From: an uncultured Salinisphaerales bacterium
Lineage (GTDB): Bacteria > Pseudomonadota > Gammaproteobacteria > Nevskiales > CAJXLF01
Assembly (NCBI GenBank): GCA_913055805.1
Contig: CAJXLF010000003.1
Span: 235,258-299,257 of the forward strand
DNA: 64,000 bases
Direction: 5' to 3'
Below are positions 36,811 to 44,887 of this stretch, piece by piece; within the stretch, counting starts at the first letter, position 1; every line of letters starts with the position of its first letter. A program made the translations under genes and the position numbers. The notes beneath the pieces were generated by a model. That model made no database searches. It was given only the letters and a program-made list of their open reading frames with translations, and had not been told where the DNA came from.

Positions 36811-37684
36811 GCTTCTCTAAAAATGGTTGTATCGCTGCTAAGGTTTGGTCAGGACGTTCCTCATGGGGCAGAAGTTTGGAATTCTGGATTGCCACAATGG
36901 CATCACAATTCGGAAATTGTTCCCGGAGCTTAGCCGCTCTAGATATCGGAAATGTTGGGTCCAATTCGCCCCAAACCAGGCGAACCGGCATTGTCATTGC
37001 TTGATGCCAGTAGGCCATCCCATCCACTATCTGCCAGGAAACCCCCTTCAGATAGCTCACCATTCCACTGGCTTTGTTCTGAGACTTGATCAAGGGTCTG
37101 ATGAAAAGACGATGAAACTCACCTTGTATCGAATCCAGGTCACAAAACGATCCACCGAAGGCCATTGAAGATCTTAGAAAGAGTGGAAGTCTAAGCAGAA
37201 TCCTGAAGTTAAGGACAGCCCCTGGGAGTCTCAATAGCTGTTGATGTAAGGGAATCCATGGGGGGCGATGGTTAGGCAGTTCCGTATTGATGAGAATGAG
37301 GCTGCGTACTCGTTCCTTTTCTAACAAGGCCAGACAACGGGCAATTGTAGCCCCTGTGTTCTGTGCGATTACGTGGCATCTGTCTATGTTTAACAGATCG
37401 AGTAGCCTGGATAGCCGTGCAGCATGTGCCGGGAATGAGAAATCAGTTTCTTCCGACCAATGAGAATCCCCCAATCCTGGAAGATCAACAACGTAACAGC
37501 TGTACTTCTCGCTTAAGGACGGAAGTATTTTCCTCCACGTCGCACCGTGCAGTGGAAACCCATGAATGAGCAACAGTGCAGGGCCATTGCCGAATTTTCT
37601 AACCGCGATCGATGCGTCTGAGAATTCGAAGAGTTGAGGTTCTGCAGACCTGTAAAAATCACTTGACTCACTCACATTCTTCAT
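36800..37684 (-). CDS. alpha/beta hydrolase
   Basis: A 294-residue cytoplasmic alpha/beta hydrolase. It has HGFPLHGATWR for the oxyanion hole, then a modified nucleophile elbow at VIAQNTGATIA, where the usual G-x-S-x-G is Q-N-T-G; the apparent nucleophile is Asn or Thr, so catalysis is doubtful. A late LLPHEERPDQT supplies the His position. It overlaps the araC-type gene and faces the nitrilase operon across a 118-bp promoter region. Confidence 0.75.
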   Translation of the reverse strand: MKNVSESSDFYRSAEPQLFEFSDASIAVRKFGNGPALLLIHGFPLHGATWRKILPSLSEKYSCYVVDLPGLGDSHWSEETDFSFPAHAARLSRLLDLLNIDRCHVIAQNTGATIARCLALLEKERVRSLILINTELPNHRPPWIPLHQQLLRLPGAVLNFRILLRLPLFLRSSMAFGGSFCDLDSIQGEFHRLFIRPLIKSQNKASGMVSYLKGVSWQIVDGMAYWHQAMTMPVRLVWGELDPTFPISRAAKLREQFPNCDAIVAIQNSKLLPHEERPDQTLAAIQPFLEKHAR

Positions 37685-37711
37685 AGCAGTTCTGACTCAT
37701 AAAAAAATAGC

Positions 37712-37759
37712 ACGACCGATCGTTAATATGTTAAGCTTGCTTGAAAGAACTTGCAAGCT
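37712..37759. promoter_or_regulatory. candidate TetR-type operators between divergent genes
   Basis: The 12-mer ACGACCGATCGT (37712-37723) is palindromic at ten of twelve positions. AGCTTGC (37734-37740) and GCAAGCT (37753-37759) form a second dyad. A TetR gene ends the operon that starts here, so these may be its targets. Inference from position only. Confidence 0.4.
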
Positions 37760-37802
37760 CCCATGTGTCAGGAGCTAGTTAATTGAAAGGACGTATATAC
37801 AA

Positions 37803-38807
37803 ATGGGCAGTATCAGAGTTGCAGCTGTACAGATAAAAACGCGATCAGGTTGCCTGTCTGAAAACCTGGAGCACGTTGAAATGCTGGCAACTGAAGCCTT
37901 TGACAAAGGGGCAAAAGTTGTTGCGTTACCTGAGTTCTTTACCGGTGCTCTAGCGCCCAACCCTGAGGCTTACGCGGTAGCACTCTCAGCGGACAACCGG
38001 GCTTTAAACATGATGAAGCGGTTAGCTGATAAATATCAGGGCCACCTTGGCGGCTCTATGCTGCTATCCGATGATGGTGAACTATATAACCGCTATTTTT
38101 TTGTTTCGCCGAATAACAAGGTACATCCGCACGATAAAGATCTTCCCACTATGTGGGAAAACGCTTTCTATACCGGCGGTAACGATGACGGTGTGTTTAA
38201 TACGGATATTGGCGATGCAGGGATCGCGGTTTGTTGGGAATTAATCCGGAATCAGACCTTACAAAGGATGCAGGGCAGGATTGATGTCGCCATTACCGGT
38301 ACACACTGGTGGGATATTCCTGAGAATTGGCCGCTAATCAACAAACTACTGTCACCACTTTCGCGTTTAAATCACCGATTGAGTGAACAAGCACCGGTAG
38401 AATTTGCCAAGAAGCTAGGCGTCCCGGTAATCCAGGCAAGCCATTGCGGCCCCTTGGAAGGGGATTTCTATTTACTCCCTGGACTGGATCTGAAATTTAA
38501 CTATCGCACCCGTTTCGTTGGTGCCACACAGATTGTCGATGCACATGGGAACGTACTTGCATCACGCAATACGCAGGAAGGTCCGGGCATTATCTATGGC
38601 GACATTCGCGTCGGCAGTAAGAAATATAAGGCTCAACACGAAATCCAGAGTAATGAATTCTGGTCTGCAAATTTGAGCTACTTACATCGAATCTATTGGG
38701 CACATCAAAACTGGGTTTGTAAGTCTCTATACCTTCGTGAAGGTCGGCGAAGGGGATTACACAGTGCCAGCATTAACGATCAAGTTGACGAACCAGTTTC
38801 AGGCTAA
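37803..38807 (+). CDS. nitrilase-superfamily carbon-nitrogen hydrolase
   Basis: A 334-residue member of the nitrilase superfamily. The catalytic triad is visible as Glu44 (LPEFF), Lys112 (HDKDLPT) and Cys144 (VCWELIR). The motif around Cys is unlike that of true nitrilases (which have CWE after a G-x-L-x-C), closer to amidases, carbamoyl hydrolases or apolipoprotein-like members. First gene of a four-gene operon with a membrane protein, a SnoaL-like protein and a TetR regulator. Confidence 0.83.
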   Translation: MGSIRVAAVQIKTRSGCLSENLEHVEMLATEAFDKGAKVVALPEFFTGALAPNPEAYAVALSADNRALNMMKRLADKYQGHLGGSMLLSDDGELYNRYFFVSPNNKVHPHDKDLPTMWENAFYTGGNDDGVFNTDIGDAGIAVCWELIRNQTLQRMQGRIDVAITGTHWWDIPENWPLINKLLSPLSRLNHRLSEQAPVEFAKKLGVPVIQASHCGPLEGDFYLLPGLDLKFNYRTRFVGATQIVDAHGNVLASRNTQEGPGIIYGDIRVGSKKYKAQHEIQSNEFWSANLSYLHRIYWAHQNWVCKSLYLREGRRRGLHSASINDQVDEPVSG

Positions 38808-38846
38808 GAGTGAGGATTTTTGGGCATTCCCGAGTTAGGAGTAGGT

Positions 38847-39236
38847 ATGAATATATTGGCAGTTAAATTACTTAACATCACTATAGCTATTTGGTCCGCT
38901 TACATGATGGTGCTAAATGCCACGTCGACCGCAGATTTTTTGGGCGTCGAATACGAGGTTGTTATTGTTATAGGCGGAGTTCTCTCTGGTGTCTATGGAC
39001 TACATGTGTTGTTCAGTCTGTTCAGACATCAAAACAACAGCCTGGAGTTAACTTATTTTGCTTTCTGTGATGCTGGATGGATTCTGGCAACTGCTGCACT
39101 CCTGTTGCTCGGGTTCATCACCACGACTAAGGGCATCGTCGTATCTTTGATAATCGCACTGATGGTGACTTACTTTGGGGTGAACTATTTATTTGAGGCA
39201 CGGCGAATTAAATCGACGGGTGATGCTCATGGATGA
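38847..39236 (+). CDS. small integral membrane protein
   Basis: A 129-residue hydrophobic protein with four predicted helices. ATG 38847 has TTAGGAG upstream, so the nine extra upstream residues are unlikely to be used. It has no motif I recognise. Its end overlaps the next gene, so it is translationally coupled within the nitrilase operon. Confidence 0.65.
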   Translation: MNILAVKLLNITIAIWSAYMMVLNATSTADFLGVEYEVVIVIGGVLSGVYGLHVLFSLFRHQNNSLELTYFAFCDAGWILATAALLLLGFITTTKGIVVSLIIALMVTYFGVNYLFEARRIKSTGDAHG

Positions 39237-39666
39237 TTTAGACAAACATCAAGGCCCCCTAGCAGATGTAGCAAGAACCTTTGAGAGCATCTGGAGCTCA
39301 CCTACGCCGGAAACTTTGGCAGAAGCCTTACACCCTGATGTCACCCTATACCAACCAGCCATACCTGTAATCAGGGGTAAAGACAATGCTTATAAGGAAT
39401 TCAAACGGTTATTGACATGGCTTCCGGGCTTATATGGAAAAGTAGATAAATCGATCAGTACAGATGAATTAATATCTGTTGAGTGGAAGCTGATTTTTCC
39501 AATAGGTAGACGTGGGATACATATACCTATAGTCGATTTACTTACTGTCAAAGATGGCAAAATCTTTGTGAGGAAAGCGTACTTCGATCAACAGCCAATT
39601 GTACTCGCCGTGCTTATGCGCCCATTACAGATAGTTAAATTTATACGATACAGATTCAAGCTATAG
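39229..39666 (+). CDS. SnoaL-like/NTF2-fold protein
   Basis: A 145-residue NTF2-fold protein. The helix ARTFESIWSSPTPETLAEALHPDVTLYQPA is followed by a strand-rich half with GRRGIHIPIVDLLTVKDGKI. It probably binds or isomerises a small hydrophobic molecule. The start is 39229 or 39223; both overlap the preceding membrane gene. Third gene of the nitrilase operon. Confidence 0.72.
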   Translation: MDDLDKHQGPLADVARTFESIWSSPTPETLAEALHPDVTLYQPAIPVIRGKDNAYKEFKRLLTWLPGLYGKVDKSISTDELISVEWKLIFPIGRRGIHIPIVDLLTVKDGKIFVRKAYFDQQPIVLAVLMRPLQIVKFIRYRFKL

Positions 39667-39676
39667 GTTGAATCAC

Positions 39677-40273
39677 ATGAACGATAAGAAAGAACGCAAA
39701 GGTGTGCAAACACGGAAATTGATCATAGAGAAGGGGCTGAAGAAGGCGGTCACCGATGGACTTGATGCGATCACCCTGGGGCCTATCGCCAAGGATCTTA
39801 ACTTATCGAAGAGTGGGCTGTATGCCCACTTTCAATCTAGAGAAGACCTGCAGGTCGCAATCATAAGCGAGGCTGTTCTGAGGTTCGAACAGATAGTGAT
39901 TTCACCCAGTATGGCGCTGCCATCAGGCATGCAACGTTTACGATCGCTATTCAACATGCATCTGAAATGGATGAAAGGGGAGCACGAGGCGGGCGGATGC
40001 GTATTTGTCATTGCAAACCAGGAATATTCTGGGCGTGCCGGCCTCATAAACGATTTGCTGGTTAAAGTGCACAGGGAATGGAGAAGCGCTCTTCAGCTTT
40101 GTATTCGAGATGCAAAACAACGAAACGAAATTCCACAGGACGTTGACCAAGAGTTAGTGGTATTCAGGTTAATTGGAATCGCGCTCGCTTTTAATACGAC
40201 ATGTAGATTGCTGAATGATGAAAACGCGGAGAAACTCGCTCAACGATCTTTCGAGACTCTGTTTGCAAAGTAA
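39677..40273 (+). CDS. TetR-family repressor
   Basis: A 198-residue TetR regulator. The helix-turn-helix near residues 10-55 contains GLDAITLGPIAKDLNLSKSGLYAHFQSREDLQ, the family hallmark, and the C-terminal ligand domain is of the TetR_C group that ends with a helix-rich dimer interface. It closes the nitrilase operon and probably represses it through the dyads near 37,712-37,759. Confidence 0.85.
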   Translation: MNDKKERKGVQTRKLIIEKGLKKAVTDGLDAITLGPIAKDLNLSKSGLYAHFQSREDLQVAIISEAVLRFEQIVISPSMALPSGMQRLRSLFNMHLKWMKGEHEAGGCVFVIANQEYSGRAGLINDLLVKVHREWRSALQLCIRDAKQRNEIPQDVDQELVVFRLIGIALAFNTTCRLLNDENAEKLAQRSFETLFAK

Positions 40274-40448
40274 TTCTATCTATTGGGGTTCTACACTGAT
40301 TCTGCGGACACCTAAAAGAAGCCTTATGTAGTAGCTATGTGAGCATAGATTCACATTTACCTAGTCCCAAAGAGTTCCGACCAACTCTTTTAAATCTGCC
40401 TCTATTTCTTGCCCTTTGGGAATCAAGAGGTTACGCAGCCCGAACCAG

Positions 40449-40503
40449 CCAACTTAATTAGTTCCAGTCACATCACGAATAGATGTAATGAAGCTAGTCG
40501 GGG
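40449..40503. repeat. island palindromic element, copy L2
   Basis: The sequence CCAACTTAATTAGTTC... followed by GAATAGA...TAAT-x-AAG and GTCGG matches copy L1 in order and spacing, but its right arm is more decayed. It separates the monooxygenase/nitrilase module from the esterase module. The surrounding 250-bp gap (40274-40523) has no gene. Confidence 0.55.
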
Positions 40504-40523
40504 AATATCCTGCAGACACGCAC

Positions 40524-41600
40524 CTACCTTCCTACCTCAAAGAACTCCATTAATCGTGGCAGATAATCCGCTAGCGAGCGATTCGCGTAGTTCCAGGCAT
40601 GAGTCCCAACGGTATAGCTGTGCCAACCGTAATCAATGCCGGCCGCTTCAGCGGCTTGCCTGAAGCACTGGTTCGAGGCATGCAGCACTGCCTCCACCGC
40701 CACCGTTCCTGCCAATGCGGGGTCAGTTAAATCAGACTCCCCCGGCAACCCGGTGCTGGTATACAGATCCACTTTAGTTTCAGCCAGATTGCTGACAAGA
40801 GATCCGGGGTCGTGTGCCTGCCAGTTGTCGGCATCATTGACTGGATCACCAAAGGGCGCGAACGGCTGCACGCCGTTCAGTCCTGTCATGATCGCCGAAA
40901 TCAAAGTCACCGCACCAAGGTGGCATATCGGGTTGTAGTAGATATCGACTGCACCCGAGAAGGATGCCGCCGCGCCGTAGAGTTCGGGGTGGCGGGCGGC
41001 GTAGGACATCGACCCGAAGCCACCCTGCGAGATTCCCACGATCGCCCGACCTGACCGATCGTCGATCGTACGGAAATTCTCGTCAATCCAGTCGACCAGT
41101 TCCTCAGTGTGGAAGGTCTCCCAGTTAGCGACGCCGCGACTAGTCGTCTGATCGACCCAGTTTGTATAGAAGCCGCCGCCGTCCGCATCAAAAGTGCCAT
41201 CCGGGATCACGACAATCAGCGGAAGGGACTCTGTCATCTCGATGGTGTCGATGTTGTTGAGCCAGACATCAGCGGTGTTGCTCGTGCCAGGGAGTGCGTA
41301 GAGCACCGGGTAGCGATGAGCCGGATTCCTGTCATAACCCGTCGGCAGGATGACATTGACCCTCAGCGGTATCGATGAAGACATATCCAGGGATGCTGTT
41401 GATACGAGATAGCGCTCTACCCGGTCAGATTCGTAACTCATATCGACAACATGAATCGCAGCAGGTGCAGAATCAGGTTGATCGCCGAAATCAGATGACC
41501 CTCCACAGCCGACAAGCGATACGGACCCCAGCATAAACATCAGCCATAACAAGCGTGGAGTGCCGATTCGCAGCTTCGCCACATCAAGACAGCCACTCAT
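40524..41600 (-). CDS. exported esterase, esterase D/antigen-85-like
   Basis: A 358-residue lipoprotein. The signal peptide ends in the lipobox SLVGC, followed by an alpha/beta hydrolase domain with YPVLYALPGTSN and the nucleophile elbow GISQGG; the late THAWNY may supply the catalytic His. It resembles feruloyl/acetyl-xylan-type or antigen 85-like esterases (PF00756). It starts within the stop of the upstream PHB-depolymerase-like gene (ATGA overlap), so the two are translated together. Both would act outside the cytoplasm on esters or polyesters. Confidence 0.82.
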   Translation of the reverse strand: MSGCLDVAKLRIGTPRLLWLMFMLGSVSLVGCGGSSDFGDQPDSAPAAIHVVDMSYESDRVERYLVSTASLDMSSSIPLRVNVILPTGYDRNPAHRYPVLYALPGTSNTADVWLNNIDTIEMTESLPLIVVIPDGTFDADGGGFYTNWVDQTTSRGVANWETFHTEELVDWIDENFRTIDDRSGRAIVGISQGGFGSMSYAARHPELYGAAASFSGAVDIYYNPICHLGAVTLISAIMTGLNGVQPFAPFGDPVNDADNWQAHDPGSLVSNLAETKVDLYTSTGLPGESDLTDPALAGTVAVEAVLHASNQCFRQAAEAAGIDYGWHSYTVGTHAWNYANRSLADYLPRLMEFFEVGR

Positions 41601-42712
41601 GATTGCAACTCCACACAGGGCGACGAGGTATCAGATAGACGGAAGCGCTTGAAGAATGCCCAGGACATCTCCGCACCACTTGGCGCGCGTGGATCGGTGA
41701 AGCCTGACAGCTCGGGATCATCTGTGCCTCCCGGCCAGTAATGTTCCATCTCTTCAATTCTCACCTGCTCCACCACCCTGCACCCTTCTTCATCGCGATA
41801 GATATCCACGTGATAGGGATACCCATCCTCCGGTATCACATCGATGGTTTCACTAGGAGCCAGGGGGAACGGGGCGTAGGGACTGCCTGACTCGACCAGA
41901 TTATTCGTCATCAGCCATTGCTTCACGGCTTGTGCGCCAGCCGCTGGCGTCGCCGCCAGATCCTTTTCACCCTGAAAGTTGATCATGGGCACTACCCGTG
42001 CGTGTGAATCCATGGCCAGGTATGCCGCAAGCGCTGGCACTTCTGCCGGCACCAGCGTCGGCCCGACCGGTTGAAAAAGACCAATCAGCGCGGTGCCCAT
42101 GCCATATGCCCCTGCCTCGGCAAGGCCGATAGCCGCATAGATATCCGGATAGGCCGCGCCCATGATGCTCGTCATCCAGCCTCCGGCCGACATGCCCACG
42201 ACATAGACACGCTCCGGGTCAACATTCCAGTCCTGTATAACCTGCCGCGTCAATTCTGCGATAGCGTCCGCATCTCCCACCCCTCGTTGTGTTTCCACAA
42301 TGTCGTACATCCGCCAGCTTTGGAGGGGGTGGGGTCCGAGTTGGGAATCCGTTTCGTGATCCGGATACATGACTATGAACCCTTCGCGCTTGGCTACGGG
42401 GTCGAACAGATTGGCCGCACGCTGTTGTTCCGCGGTGGTATTCGCACCATGCAACACAACGACGAGAGGAGCAGGTTCACCCCCTCTCGCCGAAGCAGGG
42501 ACATAGACGAGACTGCGATACGTCCCGAATGCGTTGGAATAGTGAATCTCGGAGTTCGCATCACCACCGAGGAAAACACCCGCGTCTTTATCGTTGCTGC
42601 ATCCAAGCAGGGAAATCGATGCCAGCAAGCCAAGCAGCAGAGTGCCGATTCTCCCATGCACGCTGCCTGACTTCCGAAAAAGGGCATGACTCATCTTTTC
42701 TTTTGAGGACAT
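41597..42712 (-). CDS. exported PHB depolymerase/feruloyl esterase-like lipoprotein
   Basis: A 371-residue lipoprotein with lipobox SLLGC and a LpqC/PhaZ-like catalytic domain. PLVVVLHGANTTAEQQ forms the oxyanion region, GMSAGGWM is the nucleophile elbow, and MEHYWPGG near the C terminus gives the catalytic His. This layout suits short-chain polyhydroxyalkanoate or aromatic ester hydrolysis. It is the first gene of a two-gene operon opposite the AraC-type gene at 42,831; the 118-bp gap should hold the regulated promoter. Confidence 0.83.
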   Translation of the reverse strand: MSSKEKMSHALFRKSGSVHGRIGTLLLGLLASISLLGCSNDKDAGVFLGGDANSEIHYSNAFGTYRSLVYVPASARGGEPAPLVVVLHGANTTAEQQRAANLFDPVAKREGFIVMYPDHETDSQLGPHPLQSWRMYDIVETQRGVGDADAIAELTRQVIQDWNVDPERVYVVGMSAGGWMTSIMGAAYPDIYAAIGLAEAGAYGMGTALIGLFQPVGPTLVPAEVPALAAYLAMDSHARVVPMINFQGEKDLAATPAAGAQAVKQWLMTNNLVESGSPYAPFPLAPSETIDVIPEDGYPYHVDIYRDEEGCRVVEQVRIEEMEHYWPGGTDDPELSGFTDPRAPSGAEMSWAFFKRFRLSDTSSPCVELQS

Positions 42713-42830
42713 CGATAAAACAGGAATCTCATGAATATGGAAGATCGCATTGACCGATTATATTTGACAGAATTGGCCGAGGTTAATGTGAGAGATTGCC
42801 AATGTACTTATCATTTTCGGCCACGTATGA

Positions 42831-43886
42831 ATGAATAAAATCCAGTCGAACGAGTTTTACAGGCCGGCTCTTCCACTGGCATACATTCAACTCATACTCG
42901 ACTACGCGCAGACGAAAGGGATTGAACCCAAGCAACTCATACAAGGACTTGGGCTCTCCAAGAGTCTTCGCAAAGCAATCGACATGCGAGTTTCCAGACA
43001 TGACGCGGGAACAATTCTTCTTCGCGCAATCAAACTCACCGGCAACCCTGGAATAGGTTTCGAACTGGGCCTTATGAGTAGCATCACGACACACGGACTT
43101 GTCGGGTACGGATTCATGGCGTCGTCGACGCTACGCGAAGGGATCGAGTTCGGCCGTAAGTTTCTGCCGACACGCCTGCCTTACCTTGGGCTGGAACTGG
43201 ACCTATATGTCGACGGCGATCAGGCTGTCGTGTCCGTCGTGCACTCCGTTGATCTTGGGGTCATGCGAAACCACGTTTATGAGTTCTTTCTCGTCGGTGT
43301 ATACCGGCTAATTGTCCAGTCGTCATTCGGCCTGATCCAGGAAGCGAATGTAGAGCTATGGTGCGACTACGCCAAACCCGAGTACTACGATCACTACTCT
43401 GAACGGCTGCCAAAATTGTGCTTTGGCAAGGCGTCGAATCAGGTTCGCTTCCCTGCTGCCCCGTTGGATGCGCCCTTGCCTACAGCCAACGCCCTCACAG
43501 TCTCACAAGTCATTGCACAATTAGAGCGGGAACTGGCAATACTGGGCAAAACCGAGGACCTGCTGGCTCGAATCCGCGCAGCCCTTGTTTACCGAAACGG
43601 CCACTACCCAGGATTGGAGGAAGTGTCGGAAAAGCTCAACATGTCACCACGCACGGTTCGCAGAAAGTTGGCAAACCACGGGGTCAGTTTCAGGAAGATC
43701 CTCGATGACGTGTTACGACGCGAAGCAATCACATTGCTCAACGACTCAACCATGAGCATCGAACAAATTGCAGAACGGCTGGGCTATTCCGCACCCGCCA
43801 ACTTCACCCGTGCGTTCTATCGCTGGACATTGAGTACGCCCAGTGCTTATCGCAGCGGACAAAGCTGGTCGGATGAAAACGCTTGA
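42831..43886 (+). CDS. AraC-family regulator, OruR type
   Basis: A 351-residue AraC regulator with the arabinose-binding-like N-terminal domain (GIEPKQLIQGLGLSKSL; HGLVGYGFMASSTLREG) and a C-terminal DNA-binding domain reading MSPRTVRRKLANHGVSFRKILDDVLRREA and RLGYSAPANFTRAFYRWT. It is a paralogue of the regulator at 35,764 in architecture and probably controls the divergent esterase operon. Confidence 0.85.
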   Translation: MNKIQSNEFYRPALPLAYIQLILDYAQTKGIEPKQLIQGLGLSKSLRKAIDMRVSRHDAGTILLRAIKLTGNPGIGFELGLMSSITTHGLVGYGFMASSTLREGIEFGRKFLPTRLPYLGLELDLYVDGDQAVVSVVHSVDLGVMRNHVYEFFLVGVYRLIVQSSFGLIQEANVELWCDYAKPEYYDHYSERLPKLCFGKASNQVRFPAAPLDAPLPTANALTVSQVIAQLERELAILGKTEDLLARIRAALVYRNGHYPGLEEVSEKLNMSPRTVRRKLANHGVSFRKILDDVLRREAITLLNDSTMSIEQIAERLGYSAPANFTRAFYRWTLSTPSAYRSGQSWSDENA

Positions 43887-43990
43887 GCAGACAGAACCAC
43901 CCGGAAATCCACCTATTTCACTCCAACCTTATTAAAGTTGAATTGTCATGTGGTATTTATCATTCTATAGGCCACGGCATTCACGCTAAG

Positions 43991-44020
43991 CAACTTGATT
44001 AGTTCGATCCATATTAGAAG
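43991..44020. repeat. island palindromic element, half copy L3
   Basis: CAACTTGATTAGTTCGATCC matches the left arm of L1/L2 (CCAACTTAATTAGTTC) at most positions. Only one arm is recognisable. It lies about 45 bp inside the right direct repeat, mirroring L1 at the left end. Confidence 0.5.
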
Positions 44021-44027
44021 TATTTTC

Positions 44028-44050
44028 TCCTCTCTTCTGACGAGAGAGGA
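44028..44050. repeat. hairpin at the island's right edge
   Basis: Arms TCCTCTC and GAGAGGA flank a nine-base loop, followed by TTAAGGTGAGGGAG. The pattern resembles the widely dispersed GGGAGAGGGT-type extragenic repeats. It supplies the GAGGGAG in front of the 44069 gene. Confidence 0.5.
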
Positions 44051-44064
44051 TTAAGGTGAGGGAG

Positions 44065-44084
44065 TTCCATGGCTTCAAATAATG
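44065..44084 (+). repeat. right direct repeat of the island (attR-like)
   Basis: Exact copy of the 20-mer at 30372-30391. Here the ATG it contains starts an intact gene. The chance of an exact 20-mer occurring twice at a composition boundary is very small, so a common origin is likely. Confidence 0.75.
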
Positions 44085-44386
44085 GCAGCGTGCTGAGCGG
44101 CATGCTCTGGATGTTTTTCATTTCCCTGTTGCTGTTCTGGCTGCCCACCATCGGGCCGCTGATCGCCGGTATCGTCGGCGGCAAGAAAGCCGGCGGCGTG
44201 GGTGCGGGCATCATGGCGGCGCTGCTGCCTTCCATCATCATGGCCGTGCTGTTGTTCACGTTTTCCACGGCCCTGACCGGCATGCCCATCATCGGCATGG
44301 TGGCTGGCGCCGGCATCTTCATGCTGCTGGCCCTGCAGGTTGGTCCGTTGCTGCTGGGCGCGATCATCGGCGGTCTGCTGGCCTGA
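44069..44386 (+). CDS. small glycine-rich membrane protein (island target gene)
   Basis: A 105-residue protein with two or three hydrophobic helices rich in Gly and Ala (GPLIAGIVGGKKAGGVGAGIMAALLPS...). It resembles small membrane proteins of DUF5518-like appearance, but I do not assign a family. Its first five codons are duplicated at 30376, which shows that the island inserted at its 5' end. The gene remains intact and gains the ribosome site GAGGGAG on the island side. Confidence 0.7.
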   Translation: MASNNGSVLSGMLWMFFISLLLFWLPTIGPLIAGIVGGKKAGGVGAGIMAALLPSIIMAVLLFTFSTALTGMPIIGMVAGAGIFMLLALQVGPLLLGAIIGGLLA

Positions 44387-44404
44387 AGGTTTTCACGCAG
44401 CCGG

Positions 44405-44410
44405 TATAAT
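44405..44410 (+). promoter_or_regulatory. -10 element upstream of ytoQ
   Basis: A perfect TATAAT lies about 35 bp before the ytoQ ATG. The -35 region is weak (CCTGAA at 17-bp spacing), so the call rests mainly on the -10. Confidence 0.35.
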
Positions 44411-44443
44411 GGGCGACTTCCCATTTGACGACAGTAGAAGCCG

Positions 44444-44884
44444 ATGAGCTATCGCATCTATCTTTCCGGTGAAATTCACACCGACTGGCGCGACGAACTG
44501 AAGAGCGCCTGCACCGGCCTGGACATCGAGTGGCTGACGCCGGTCACTGTGCACGAAGCTTCCGACGATGTGGGTGATGCCGTGCTGGGCGCACAGCCTT
44601 CGCCCTTCTTCCGCGACCACGCCGCCGCCAAGATCAACGGCATTCGCATTCAGGGACATATCCGCTCTGCCGACCTGGTGATTGTGCGCTTCGGGGACAA
44701 ATACAAGCAGTGGAATGCCGCCTTCGATGCCGGCTGGGCCGCCGCGCTGGACAAGCCCTACATCGTGCTGCACGACGAATCGATTACGCACCCGCTGAAG
44801 GAAGTGGACGCCTACGCCAAGGCGGTGTGCCAGAGCGTGGATCAGGTCGCGCAGATCATCCGCTACGTGCTGACCCAGGAATAA
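44444..44884 (+). CDS. ytoQ: YtoQ-family protein
   Basis: A 146-residue protein with the conserved YtoQ pattern: YRIYLSGEIHTDWR at the start, FFRDHAAAKINGIR in the middle and RFGDKYKQWNAAFDAGWAAALDKPYIVLHDE near the end. The fold is of the nucleoside-deoxyribosyltransferase type, and the family is uncharacterised. It lies convergent with the caspase-like gene, with only three bases between the stops. Confidence 0.88.
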   Translation: MSYRIYLSGEIHTDWRDELKSACTGLDIEWLTPVTVHEASDDVGDAVLGAQPSPFFRDHAAAKINGIRIQGHIRSADLVIVRFGDKYKQWNAAFDAGWAAALDKPYIVLHDESITHPLKEVDAYAKAVCQSVDQVAQIIRYVLTQE

Positions 44885-44887
44885 AGC

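Larger units (their letters stand above)
30392..44064. mobile_element. genomic island with AlmA/MymA-type and esterase modules
   Basis: About 13.7 kb between two exact 20-bp direct repeats. It is visibly more AT-rich than its flanks, with different codon choice in most genes, a transposase remnant at the left edge and related palindromic elements at both ends and in the middle. It has no integrase or intact transposase, so mobility was lost or depends on factors elsewhere. Cargo: two AraC-controlled catabolic modules. Confidence 0.7.
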
